From contig JACCGJ010001410.1 in NCBI GenBank assembly GCA_013407085.1, positions 1 to 64,000 of the forward strand: 64,000 nucleotides of DNA. Direction: 5' to 3'. The notes under the pieces were generated by a model. The model was not told the DNA's origin, ran no database searches, and worked only from the letters and a program-made list of their open reading frames with translations. Of this stretch, positions 48,476 through 58,743 are shown in pieces. The number at the start of each line of letters is the position of its first letter. Within the stretch, counting starts at the first letter, position 1. The translations under genes were made by a program, and so were the position numbers. This DNA comes from Atriophallophorus winterbourni (taxonomy: Eukaryota; Platyhelminthes; Trematoda; Plagiorchiida; Microphallidae).

Positions 48476-49789
48476 ATGGTCGTAAAATCTGTTCACTATG
48501 ATGACCATATCACGCAGAATGGCAATGTGGATAAGGAAGAACAGCATGCGCAAACGTTATCCCCACATCAAACACTAGTACCGATAGAGAGAATGTGTCA
48601 AGCTACTTGTCGTAAAAGGGTTAACCGAATAACAAAGACATGTGACGTAACAAACGCAGTTTTGTAGTTTCATTGCATGAGAGTTTGAAATTATGCACAT
48701 GAATGGTTGTTGAAAAACCGGTTCAAGAGATGTCGACTATGGAGATACATTGCAAGCATATACTGTTTCTATTGTTCACATCGAATGAACATACTGACGG
48801 AGTTTTAAGCGGTAATCTTTTCCATGGCATTCACAGCTATGGGAAGCGACCGGTTTGTGTTGCGTGTATGGCATTCAGCAGCTAAGTGACAAACGTGAAG
48901 AATATGCTTTGCAGTTTGTCTACGAAAAGATCGGTCGAGAGCAATTTTTCGACGAAGCAGGGTCAATGAGGAGTAATATCATATTGTATGTTACAAATTT
49001 GCACGAGCATGGGAGATATCGAGGCTCGAGACCGTTCAGTTTGAAGGCGTATTGTAGAGCGTTATCTTTAAGCTTGGAAAGATTTGGTGCTTCGGCCGGA
49101 TAATTGTACCACGTATACCAAACCGTCTTGTTTATCTTGTCCGTTGGTAGATAATCCAATTGAAAAAAACAAGATTCAAGAATTTATGGTTGTCCAACAC
49201 TACGAAGTTACGATCTATGTGAGTGTATTGGTTGTGAGGCTTCGCTGCGGGGCGGAAATCACGAGAGTCACGCTCACAATTTAGGCTCTCTGGAAGAATC
49301 ATATATTGGATCACTTTTCGCATTCCTGGATTAAAAAATCAGCTCGAGAAACTGAACGCCAAACTTTAGTGGATCACTATACTTTTTACGAACACAACGC
49401 TTTAATGAGCATGTCCTATTTGGACATCTTTTTCGCCTTCTGTATTTTATTCAAAACCGTACAGAACACACAAGCGGTACTGCATATGGATGTAAATATT
49501 GTTGAAGAAACTGCCCTACAAAAACCGGACTGCATAGCTATGTGAAGCGTATTCAAGTTTCGCTTGTAAGCCACTGTTGGATAAGGTTGGTACGACAAAC
49601 CGGTCCAATCACATGGTTAAACTCGTGAGTTTGGATAAAGATCATCATTTGCATGTATATCCAACCCACACACCCCACGACCGGTTTCGTGCTGTTTGTG
49701 TTCATCAGGTAGGGACAGTAAGATTCGGATCCACACGAATTGAAGTCGTTGAGAAACGGTAAACAAGTTGTTACCGTTTCCTGATCGTA
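48476..49789. other. Intron of CISD3-type gene, no gene recognised
   Basis: Several unrelated short frames on both strands; none has recognisable motifs. Confidence 0.4.
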
Positions 49790-50290
49790 CTGTTACTTTA
49801 CTTTACTTTTGTGCGACTATCTCCTCCTGGAGGAGAAGTCGGCTTCAATGAAGGCTCTTGGGGATTTGGGTACAAAGCGGCATCCCCAGCACCACTCGGC
49901 GTTTGTTCGAGTCAGCTTCTCTAGCCTTTGCACAACCAAGTGCGACCTGCAAGGCAGCAGGGAGTTGCCAGAAGGAGGTGGTCTACCAGACTCTGTTCCA
50001 GGTTTTTCCTCAGGGTTTTCTCCCGAAGCCTTTCCCGCGATCGCGGATCCCGCAAGGCAGCGGAGGTTTAAAATCAGGGTTTTCCTTCCCTTAGATGAAA
50101 TGCCTTCCCAGGCTAACGAGCTACATCTGCCCGAAGCAAACTGGTTTTCAGGCGCCAGTCACTCGCCTTCGCCCCTTCTCCTGTTGGTAGAAGCAGTTCC
50201 GCCGGGCTAGGGGGGCCACTCGTGCAGGCCAGAAGCTGGACTTGGTTGTCAGAGGCTATTTGAGACGCGTGCCTACCTGATGAGCGCAAA
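49790..50290 (+). repeat. GC-rich ~0.5-kb dispersed element, copy 1
   Basis: Starts with (TTTAC)n at about 49795 and includes AGCCTTTGCACAACCAAGTG, CTCCCGAAGCCTTTCCCGCG and GGCGCCAGTCACTCGCC, ending near GAGGCTATTTGAGACGCGTG. The reverse complement of the same arrangement is at 59318-59897. It is much richer in G+C than its surroundings. The open frames in it are not shared between the two copies, so it is probably non-coding. Confidence 0.8.
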
Positions 50291-50884
50291 CGGCATGAAG
50301 CCGGTCGCGGAGCAGTGCCTAATGGAAATGCATGTTAACCCGGGTTTTTTGTTCTTGAGTATGATTACATCGACTAGGTGGGAATCCATGGTTTACGTCG
50401 ACTGGTGTCCAACATATACTCGTAAAGAGACACGGGGTATGGAGGAAACGTGCGCGCCTCTCAAATGAGAAGGTATCGGTACACATCGCCACGGTGCCTC
50501 ATTTCGATCATGTGTTCGACTGAAATTCTCGACCCAGATGTAATACGAGTTGAGAAAATAACGGTGACAGGCTATCACAGCGGGAGAAACCCTATATGAG
50601 GTACAACTTCATTGTAATGAAACCGAAAACAAGCATCAGCTTTATAAGCATTGGCGTGATGACAGGGAAATAACGGTAGAGAAATCGATCTCAATCAGAA
50701 GAGCAATGCAATAAACGAGTGAAACACACAGCACAGTTCAATGCAAGGAATCTAGCAGTTTAAGCGCGTCATATTAGCATCAGACTCAAACAGAAAGCAT
50801 CGAGAAACTCCGACGCTTAAACACATCGGAAATGCATTAGAAATTTCTATTCTGGCGATAGCAGCAGATCAGAATCGACGCTTA

Positions 50885-50953
50885 GTATGATATGTATGGT
50901 ATAAAGCACAAGTCTGATCCAGGCAAAGTGCCGCACAATCAGAGACTGCACGT
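50885..50953. repeat. SINE-like repeat, head only
   Basis: Ends within GACTGCACGTGAA, directly followed by (ATGA)n and the next copy. Confidence 0.8.
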
Positions 50954-50956
50954 GAA

Positions 50957-51193
50957 TGAATGAATGAATGAACGCACAAGCCTGATCCAGGCAAAGTGCC
51001 GTACAGTCAGAGACTGCACATGGGCTAAGATACTGCCAGGTTGCCCAGGCCTAGACAGATATGAGAAAGAAAATAGAAATGGTAGTGAGACTCCAGACTG
51101 TTTCAGCATGCAGCTCACCACCGATGACCAATCAATTTAGCACGATGTTAGCCGCACAGCACAGAAGTACTGTATGATTGCACATCCGTGCCT
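50957..51193. repeat. SINE-like repeat, full length
   Basis: Begins with (TGAA)n and contains all blocks to CACATCCGTGCC. Confidence 0.85.
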
Positions 51194-51382
51194 AGACTGC
51201 ACGTGGGCTAAGATACTGTCAGGTTGCCCAGGCCTAGACAGATATGAGGAAGAAAAAGTACAAGGAAATGGTAGTGAGACTCCAGCGTGTTTCAGCATGC
51301 AGCTCACTACCGTTGGCCAATCGATTTAGCATGATATTAACAGCACAGCACTAAAGTGCTGCACGATTGCGCATCCGTGCAC
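51194..51382. repeat. SINE-like repeat, head-truncated, joined to the previous copy
   Basis: Starts at TAGACTGCACGTGGGC directly after the end of the preceding copy, so the two form a tandem. Confidence 0.85.
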
Positions 51383-51669
51383 ATCGACGCTTAGTACGCT
51401 GGTCTGACATAGGACAGAAATGGTCACGCGAACTAGAGAACGGTTTCTGCTCGAGTAAACAGGCTGATTAAATAACATCGTCATTCTAACACCTTGTTTA
51501 ATGGATGGTGTTTCATGATACTCAAACTAAGATTCGACCCAGTTCTGTGGGTCATGATGGTGTGAGATGAAATGTGCCAATAGAATGTACCGAGGCGGGT
51601 TAATATGATAAAACAAGACGTCGAAAACCGTCATGACACGTATGATTCAAGCAAGAAATAGAGACGTAC

Positions 51670-51880
51670 TCTTGGAACACCACGCGGATCGGCTTATATT
51701 CGGGTTTGCTTATCCGAAAATGGGGCGTTTGCCCTACAAGCGCTTTGTGTTGGCCATCACAAAAGGGTTGCTTGAAGCTGTGTCCACACGAACACCACCA
51801 GTACACACGATTCGGACGACAAATCATTTGCAGTGGAAATTTGCCTGCAATTCGGCTTTTGGGGAGCGAAGTGTAGGCAA
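51670..51880 (-). CDS. CISD3: CISD3-type CDGSH iron-sulfur protein, exon with first CDGSH domain
   Basis: The exon lies between acceptor CATTTCAG and donor GA|GTACGT on the minus strand. It reads AYTSLPKSRIAGKFPLQM, then NRVYWWCSCGHSFKQPFCDG, QHKALVGQTPHF and PIRVVFQ, with a split Glu codon finished by exon 48172-48073. The cluster motif C-x-C-x2-S-x3-P-x-C-D-G-Q-H keeps all four ligands, with Gln for the usual Ser/Ala/Thr before His. Human CISD3 has the same order (YRWCVCGRSKKQPFCDGSH). CISD3 is a matrix 2Fe-2S protein involved in iron and redox balance. The 5' exon with start and mitochondrial presequence was not found; it should lie to the right of 51880. Confidence 0.87.
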
Positions 51881-52211
51881 CTGAAATGAAGGTTGTGTGG
51901 GAATCAATTTGCAGGCGGTTGCGCATTAATTCTTATCGAGATGAGCAAAATTACAAAGGACTCAAAGGAATTTCACGCCACATGGAAACACAAGTATTTG
52001 ACCTTGCGTTTGATCTCCGCCATCATCGTCATTACGAATCGATCATTGACTATCCAACAATCATGACACGAGTACGTTAGCAAAAGATGCAGAGAGTTAG
52101 AACACTAACCGCGCTCACAATGAGGAAAACACAAACGAAATGAAGTACGGTAAATTAGTAGACCGACATCCGCAAGACAGCAACCTTGCAGATTTCGATG
52201 CAACGGATGTA

Positions 52212-52423
52212 TCTATGTATGTATGAAAGCAGACGCCTGATCCCGGCAAAGTGCTGCAGAGCTATAGACTGCACGAGAACTAAGACACTGTCAGGTTGCA
52301 TAGGCCTAGACAGATATGGGAGAGGAGAATAGCGATGACCGTGAGAATTCCGGGTGTTTCCACATGCAGCTCACTACCGGTGGTGAATTAACTTAGCACG
52401 ATGTTAGCTTCACAGCTACAAGA
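52212..52423. repeat. SINE-like repeat, diverged
   Basis: (TATG)n at the left, then CCTGATCCCGGCAAAGTGC to GCACGATGTTAGC. Confidence 0.8.
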
Positions 52424-52541
52424 CAGTTTTAGCCTAGTTAATAGCGCAAGATCTCAACTCACAAACAGTCAATCTAACTATGCAGCACTTATACTGGTCA
52501 CAGGGATTGTGATTTCATACATACATCGAGAGTATTTAGTG

Positions 52542-52570
52542 ACATCATCATCATCATCATCATCATCATC
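52542..52570. repeat. (CAT)n microsatellite
   Basis: About nine CAT/ATC units. Confidence 0.95.
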
Positions 52571-53694
52571 AGAGACAGCATTACACCGGTAGCACGTACC
52601 GAATGCTTAACTGTCATACAACCATGAAAAAGTAAAATCCTAAAAGATGGGGAAGGTGGGGCTTAAATTGCTACGGCTTCTATAGAAGAGTAAGCACAAA
52701 CAAACTGGGAAGAGGTGCCTACACCTCGAATGGAACATGCATTCAAATAAGTTTCGTGAACGAGTAGAGCAACATCAGCACGGCAGCTTCCTTACGGCTT
52801 TCACCGTCATGCATCATAACAAGCTTTTCTCGTCACTCCGCTTGACAACATACAAGGTTATGCAAACACTTCAAGAAGATGCTTAGTGCAAGACCGCCAT
52901 TGAACACGGTTTCGGGACATATCCTGAAACGTAACTAACCATTGCGATATATGTTTAGGTTTTTACCATTTGACTGTACAAGTTAGACCGTACACCAGGG
53001 TAAACATATTCAAAAAGCTCTAACCAAACAAAATTACGAGAATTAAGCAACCGCAGTTCCGGGTAACCACTAGAAAGTTACAGCATGTCCGAATGAGCAA
53101 TCCGTGAATACGTGACGACAAATAGAAATACAACCATAAAACCGAAGCAACATGATTCTTGTAACGTACAAACAGAGCGAGGCGTTTCGGGGTGTGGAGG
53201 GGGGATTGGTTCGCAATACTCGTCGAATCGTTCGTTATGCGGTCGGTAAAGCGTCCCCGGAGGCATGTACCGACCGAGTCGGCTAGGGAGGATGAGACCA
53301 CCCGAGAAGATTGGAGCTCCTGGGCGAATCAAAAAACTCCGGAAGAGCATTACGATGCGATGAACTTTCTAACAATCGTGGAGGAAATGAATAAAATATA
53401 CCTGCGAAAGGAATGCATATATGTGAGGATTGGAACGAAGTCAGTTTAGGTTTTATGGGGGAACGAATGTGATGAAGACTGTTGCGAGAACCAAGATAAT
53501 GCAAACATGATTGCGCATTGAAAGTAACGCTCAGTCTTTAGCACAAGTTTTAAAATCTACCCTTGGCAGATGCTTCATTAGGTAAAAATATTAGGAATTT
53601 ACGAATTTTCGATTAGGGGAATTTGGGAGTGGAAAGAAGATCGTATTTTGCATAGCACTGCTTGATAAAGTAGGAGATTGCAGTATACCGTTAT
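52571..53694. other. Region upstream of CISD3-type exon
   Basis: Mostly unrecognised. It is the likeliest place for the missing first CISD3 exon, but none could be assigned. The separate small frame at 53078-53350 is described on its own. Confidence 0.35.
53078..53350 (-). CDS. Candidate 90-codon single-membrane-segment protein
   Basis: ATG at 53350, preceded by an in-frame stop; stop at 53080-53078. It has a basic/hydrophobic start (MLFRSFLIRPGAPIFSGG), a Pro-rich middle (YCEPIPPPHPETPRS) and one hydrophobic segment near the end (CCFGFMVVFLFVVTY). This layout resembles small accessory subunits of mitochondrial membrane complexes, but no family was recognised. The opposite strand is also open over 53192-53449, so coding is uncertain. 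Confidence 0.3.
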   Translation of the reverse strand: MLFRSFLIRPGAPIFSGGLILPSRLGRYMPPGTLYRPHNERFDEYCEPIPPPHPETPRSVCTLQESCCFGFMVVFLFVVTYSRIAHSDML

Positions 53695-53912
53695 ATGACA
53701 TCACAACTCTGATCCAGGCAAACTGCCACACACTTAATGACTGCACTTAGGCGAAGATACTGTCAATTTGCCTACGCCAAGACAGATATGAGAAATTAAA
53801 ATAGAAGTGGCAGCAAGACTTTAGAGTGTTTCACCATGCAGCTCTCCACCGGTGGCAAATCAATTTACCTCGGCAGAGAAGCACTGTACAAACGCGCACC
53901 TGTGCACAAGAA
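53695..53912. repeat. SINE-like repeat, diverged
   Basis: Recognised from CTGATCCAGGCAAACTGCC, the GACAGATATGAG block and the CATGCAGCTC block. About 10-15% different from the common form by eye. Confidence 0.8.
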
Positions 53913-54448
53913 TATAGCCAGGATAGTGTTACTTTATTGAACCCTATTGAAAGCATCTAACATACAAAAATATTGTGCTACTGTTCGAATCGCGGAGCTC
54001 TTTTAAAACAGTAGAAAGGAACAAGAATTGTAACGCAAGGTAATGCGCTGAAAAAGCATAGTTCACGATTCATGCTGTGGCAATAGTGACCACGTGGGAA
54101 GTTAAATTCACAGATTTTATGAACTGATCATTAAGGGACATAAGCGCGGACCCATACTTCATTTACTTATTTACGCACAACGAAATCGAGTGGACGTATT
54201 AAGAGGATTTCTATTTTGCGACTACTTAATAGTAACACATTTTAAAATATTAAAAAAGGGTTTCAAAGCGTGTTGAAAACTGTAATCATTCAGCCTGCAC
54301 CACAGAATCAGTTTCAAAGTGTATGTCATTTTATAAAAATCATAGTTTAATCTAATTTTATGCTGAAGACTTGAGAAGATCTAAGAGAAGTTTTGCACAT
54401 TGAAGCATGAACGTTGTGACGAAAATTGTTCGCTTTGACCTGTCGTAT
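53913..54448. other. No gene recognised
   Basis: AT-rich, no convincing frame. Confidence 0.45.
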
Positions 54449-54554
54449 GGTGTGGTATGAAAGCACAAGCCTAATCCAGGCAAAGTGCCGCACAGTCAGA
54501 GACTACACGTGGGCTAAGATACTGTCATGTTCCCCAGGCCTAGACAGCTATGAG
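54449..54554. repeat. SINE-like repeat, head only
   Basis: (GGTRTG) start to GACAGCTATGAGAAAA. Confidence 0.85.
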
Positions 54555-54639
54555 AAAAGCGTAACACTCACGAGCTTATAGCAAACTATTAATGAAAAGC
54601 TTTGATTTGAAAGTAATAACGCCTTAAGCAGAATGCTTG

Positions 54640-55050
54640 CGTTTATTCGATGCAAACAGAAGCGCCGGGTTGTGATCGGAAACACAGCTCACATAACACA
54701 AGACTAACAACAGCAGTAGAAATTCAGCATGCTACAAATCAGCAGATTGCTGCTGAGGACCCGATCGCCCAGCAGATCAGTAGAAGAAAGTGGAGATGGG
54801 TTGGGCACACCTTGCGGAAACCTTATGATGACATCACGCGTCATGCTCTGGTATGGAACCCAATCGGGAAGAGACGGGTCGGACGCCCAAGGCTATCTTG
54901 GAAGCGCTCGTGTGAAGAGGAAATCCGCAAGTGTGGACTTAACTGGAACGACATCAAACTGGCTGCTATGGACAGACCAAAGTGGAGACAAGTTGCCGAG
55001 GCCCTATGTTCCTCCAGGAACTCAAGGGATTAAGTCAAGTAAGTCAAGTC
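54640..55050 (+). mobile_element. RTE-like LINE, C-terminal end with short-repeat tail
   Basis: An open frame of about 127 codons reads IAQQISRRKWRWVGHTLRKP, ITRHALVWNPIGKRRVGRPR and LAAMDRPKWRQVAEALCSSR, ending at TAA 55031-55033. These are the WxWxGHxLR, WxPxGxRxRGRP and DRxxWR blocks that close RTE-type ORFs. It is followed by (AAGTC)n, a short-repeat 3' tail typical of this group. It is 5'-truncated and otherwise intact, so fairly young. Confidence 0.85.
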
Positions 55051-55495
55051 ACAAATCAGTGTTTAAGTGTGGCATTGGTCTACGTTGAATTTTTCGAAAA
55101 GCATCCAACATTCAAATAGTTCCTAATAGTACAGCCCGCAAGCCAATCTGGTGTTGCAATCACGATACTTACTCAACCAATTTATCAATTACCGTAAAAA
55201 GTTAAACTGGATAAACACTCAGGTGTGACCTCATTCATTTCGTAAAGAAGTAAAATGAGGCAACAAGGAACATGACTGAACAAGGAGCCGCTGTGACCTC
55301 CACGTATCAAAGTAAGCTTCAAAACAGGCAACATGAGTCACTAGTACAGGAAAACAAACAAAAGTGCAAAGACAACAAACCGTACTGAGCCAAATCATAT
55401 TTATTAATTCGCCATACAAAAAGAAAAATCAAAAGCAATAAAAATCACAGTCAATCGTAATTGATTCCCGCATGACCAATCACCTCGCGACCCGA
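55051..55495. other. Spacer and PGM3 3' flank
   Basis: No gene recognised. The left part follows the RTE-like tail; the right part should include the PGM3 3' UTR. Confidence 0.45.
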
Positions 55496-55720
55496 TTATT
55501 GTAATGGACCGGGGTCCCCGGGAGGCGTCCCTGTTCCGCCGGCCAAATTGAAGGTTGCCAGAGCCACACGTTGGGCCAACCAACTTGCACAATCTGCCGA
55601 GACAGATTCTGCGTACACCCGTGCGATGTTCTCGGTGCCAGAGGGACGAACAAATGCGCGTGAATATCCCGGTTTTCCCGTGTGTACTTCTACATCGGTG
55701 ACCAGTTGATCGATAATATC
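55496..55720 (-). CDS. PGM3: Phosphoacetylglucosamine mutase, last exon
   Basis: The minus-strand exon follows acceptor CATTTTAG and ends at TAA 55498-55496. It reads [40 protein letters not shown], then [13 protein letters not shown]. This is domain 4 of the alpha-phosphohexomutase fold, and the phosphate-binding RPSGTE loop is intact. The enzyme (AGM1) interconverts GlcNAc-6-phosphate and GlcNAc-1-phosphate on the way to UDP-GlcNAc in the cytosol. The human enzyme ends similarly (SLAVFQLAGGIGERPQPGF). Confidence 0.92.
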   Translation of the reverse strand, partial: DIIDQLVTDVEVHTGKPGYSRAFVRPSGTENIARVYAESVSADCASWLAQRVALATFNLAGGTGTPPGDPGPLQ

Positions 55721-55822
55721 CTAAAATGGAATTTTCGGATATTGGTGAGAGAAGGAAGGGTTCTTGAAATTTGGTTGAATAAAGCGATGATGCATTAGTA
55801 CACTGAATTGAATAAGTATTTA

Positions 55823-56012
55823 TGAGGCATGAAATTACAAGCCTCGAGTTAGGCAAAGTACCGCACAGCCACGGGTTACAGGTGTGCTGAGATAGTCAAA
55901 TTTCCTAAGCCTAAAAAGATGTATAAGAAAGCGAGAGCAAACATTATCAGTGGCAATCAATTGAACACGGCATTAGCTGAGCAGTGAAGAAGCACTGCAC
56001 GATTGCAAAGGA
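55823..56012. repeat. SINE-like repeat in last PGM3 intron
   Basis: A diverged copy (GGCATGAAATTACAAGCC ... GCACTGCACGATTGCAAAGG). Its right end lies about 5 bp from the splice donor of the exon ending at 56018. Confidence 0.8.
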
Positions 56013-56017
56013 CCTAC

Positions 56018-56314
56018 TTGTAGCTCCTTGGGATGGGAAACACGCCGTTCGGCATCGAACGTCTTGATGTGTGTTGGATCCATCACGGATACTTTAATTT
56101 GTTGGTATGGCAATTCCGTGTACAGGTTAGCCCAGTCGACGAGTGACCATTTTTGCCAAGTCAAAACAAATTCCACCATGAGGATATCGGTGATCGCATC
56201 TCCGATCGCGGTGTTTGTCAAACTGACGAAAATCGCCAACGGATGAACTGGATCCAGAGTGGAAATGAATTGCATGGCGGCAGGCGAGTAGAGAACAGTC
56301 CCGTGGCCATTGGC
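56018..56314 (-). CDS. PGM3: Phosphoacetylglucosamine mutase, penultimate exon
   Basis: The minus-strand exon lies between acceptor AACTTTTCAG and donor CAA|GTAGGT, phase 0 at both ends. It reads ANGHGTVLYSPAAMQFIST, IGDAITDILMVEFVLTWQKW, YTELPYQQIKVSVMD and FDAERRVSHPKELQ. It matches the FEANGHGT, AGDAISDMLVIE and YTDLPNRQLKV stretch of human PGM3. The ANGHGT element is the sugar-binding ExNGHG loop, whose Glu would come from the preceding exon, not found here. Confidence 0.92.
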
Positions 56315-56439
56315 CTGAAAAGTTAACCAAGACACATCGGATTAACGAATGGCAAGATACCTGTAAGATGAAAACGACTAATTACCAACCAAGTAGCAAA
56401 TCAATGGTAAGTTTGCAAAGCGTCCAACTACACATGAGT

Positions 56440-56553
56440 ATATGGTATGTATGGAAGCACAAGCCTGATCCAAGCAAAGTGCCGCACAGTCAGAGACTGC
56501 ACGTGGGCTAAGATACTGTCAGGTTGCCCAGGCCTAGACAGATATGAGGGGGA
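56440..56553. repeat. SINE-like repeat, head, first of a tandem of three
   Basis: TATGGTATG start to GACAGATATGAGGGG. Confidence 0.9.
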
Positions 56554-56566
56554 AATATAAATAGAA

Positions 56567-56692
56567 ATGGTATGTATGGTATGAAAGCACAAGCCTGATC
56601 CAGGCAAAGTGCCGCACAGTCAGAGACTGCACGTGGGTTAAGATACTGTCAGGTTGCACAGGCCTAGACAGATATGAGGGGGGAAATATAAA
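56567..56692. repeat. SINE-like repeat, head, second of three
   Basis: Almost identical to the first, including GAAATATAAATAGAAATGG. Confidence 0.9.
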
Positions 56693-56695
56693 TAG

Positions 56696-56888
56696 AAATG
56701 GTATGGTATGGTATGAAAGCACAAGCCTGATCCAGGCAAAGTGCCGCACAGTCAGAGACTGCACGTGGGTTAAGATACTGTCAGGTTGCACAGGCCTAGA
56801 CAGATATGAGATAGAAAACAGAACAGGAAATGGTAGTGAGACTCCAGCGTGTTTCAGCATGCAGCTCACTACCATTGGCCAATCATGA
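56696..56888. repeat. SINE-like repeat, third of three (reference copy)
   Basis: Blocks: (GGTATG)n; AAGCACAAGCCTGATCCAGG; GACTGCACGTGGG; TACTGTCAGGTTGC; GGCCTAGACAGATATGAG; an A-rich spacer; GGTAGTGAGACTCCAGCG; CATGCAGCTCACTACC; and GGCCAATC (full copies continue with TTAGCACGATGTTAGCCGCA and CACATCCGTGC). The family has no coding capacity and is present in at least 18 copies here, all right of 46.9 kb apart from scraps in the array. The simple repeats at the left suggest that this is the 3' tail of a non-LTR type element, so the transcript strand may be minus. Confidence 0.9.
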
Positions 56889-57061
56889 GTAAGATTAGCA
56901 AGACCAGCGCAGTTGAATCACATGATGAAGATTGGAATGTGACGCCTCGCACACTCTGCAACAGGCTCTTCTATATGCACCCATTAAGGGATACTACGAT
57001 TACGCTAATCGAGCCGGGACAGCGATACACGAACATGAACTATTAGCCACTACAAGGTTTC

Positions 57062-57262
57062 GTATAAATTTATGCATGTGTGAAATCACAAGCCTGATCG
57101 ACACAAAGTGACGTACAGTCATAGACTGCACATGGACTGAGATACTGTCATGTTGCCCAGGCCTAAAGAGATATCAGAAATGAAAATAAAATGGCAGTGA
57201 GACTCCAGTATGTTCCTGGATGTAGCTCAGTACCGTGGGCAAATCAATTTAGCACGGGCTTA
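57062..57262. repeat. SINE-like repeat
   Basis: A diverged copy, from TATGCATGTGTGAAATCACA to AGCACGGGCTTAG. Confidence 0.8.
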
Positions 57263-57319
57263 GTATAACTAGGGTTATTTTGGAGGGGCTATACGATTTC
57301 TCGCACACATGGTACGATT

Positions 57320-57435
57320 ACGAGTGTGAAATCACAAGCTTGAAGACAAGCAAAATGCCGTGCAGTCATTAACCGCACATGAGGTGAGATACTGTCAGCC
57401 CTAGACACATAAAAGTAAGGGGCAGATGGCAGTGA
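57320..57435. repeat. SINE-like repeat, diverged, partial
   Basis: GTGAAATCACAAGCTTG to GATGGCAGTGAGC, with an internal deletion. Confidence 0.65.
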
Positions 57436-58564
57436 GCGCCTGTGGATAACAGGAAAGGAATAGAAGTCTGGTATCAGAGTGAGGCTGAAACAGCTGACCG
57501 TGAGTGTTTATAAATGCGCATTTAATATATTCTGCCGTTAACCGCGATGTTCAACGGTGAATTTACTTGGTCAATACAAGACAACCGGTCAAAAATCTAC
57601 AAATCACCATCATCATTTCCATCATATAAACACTGTTTCCGATTCTAAGCACGCTTGTAGAAAGCAAAATGTTATTCGCTTAGGCATACGGTAGACACCT
57701 TTGCCATTATTAGGAATAGTTTGTTGTTATTATTATTTGTTTACGGGAGACAGTTTCGCCGTCGACAATAGCGCAGAGCACATAGACGCGAAAGGATAAT
57801 GAGGAGAAAGAATATGCAATGAACATTGTATGAACAAGTTGGATGTCAATGTTTAATGTCGGGTTTATTGTGGATATAAATACAAACACAATACTTGAGC
57901 CTTAAAAAATGGACTTTGAGTAGGGGATGTCTGCATATGTGCCACGCCAAAGTAGAAGAAGAAGGCTTTATTCGTTAATACAAATTTTCAGCGAATCAAA
58001 TTAATTTAACCACACAAGTTTTTAATGCGAATAATGAATATGACAGAAGAGTTAAAGTTTAATTGGAAAATTTGAGATTGTCAGTCACATTTAATTCCAA
58101 AAAAGCTTCGATTTCGTCTACACCGGTATTAAGCGTTGTGATGGAAGTTGACGAATTGTAAAAATCCGCATGCACAAGTTTTCTTTTCCATTTTTCTGAC
58201 TGGCGCAGCAAATCCCCCGGTCCATACAAAGAATGACCGTAAATAGCATTAAAATCCTATTCCATTGCGGAATCCGTTAATGGATACAACCGTGATATTG
58301 ATGCAACCAGGAATATCAACCTGTGTAAGCCGAGTAGATAAGGTCTTGTATGATCGGGGAGGAAATACCACAACCGCTCAGCGGAACAATATTTATAACC
58401 GATTTTTTAGCTTTTTGATGTGGAAAGATTTTAACTCCCTTATGGTACCGCTGCGATTACGAAGTGTTGATGCAGAGGATGGCCAGATATAGATGGGTTT
58501 ATTTCTATGTTCTACACATGCTATCTCTGAGCTTCGGTAATTAGATGTGATTTCCAAGTGATTT
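57436..58564. other. PGM3 intron, no exon found
   Basis: I looked on the minus strand for the DGDADR metal loop expected here and did not see it. Otherwise AT-rich, unrecognised. Confidence 0.5.
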
Positions 58565-58727
58565 AATTTATGTATGTATGTATGTATGTATGTATGTATG
58601 CATGTATGCATGTATGTATGTTTGTATNNNNNNNNNNNNNNNNNNNNGTGTGATGATGCATGCAGCTCACTACAAGTGAAAAATCAAATTGGCACGGTGT
58701 TAGCCGCACAATTGCAAACCCGCGTGG
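58565..58727. repeat. SINE-like repeat with (TATG)n tail, interrupted by gap
   Basis: (TATG)n 58572-58627, N run, then the other end of the repeat (CATGCAGCTCACTAC to GTTAGCCGCACAATTGC). The middle is missing in the gap, which is therefore probably longer than its 20 N. Confidence 0.8.
58628..58647. other. Assembly gap, 20 N
   Basis: Lies inside a microsatellite-tailed repeat within the PGM3 intron. The missing repeat body implies at least about 120 bp absent. Confidence 0.98.
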
Positions 58728-58743
58728 TGCTAATGAGACTAAC

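Noticed and set aside
49809..50210. 133-codon frame in a GC-rich stretch
   Set aside because: The frame is not kept in the second copy of the element (59318-59897). High G+C makes chance frames likely.
56534..56875. 113-codon minus-strand frame with an internal repeat
   Set aside because: It is produced by three tandem copies of the short repeat; no independent sign of coding.
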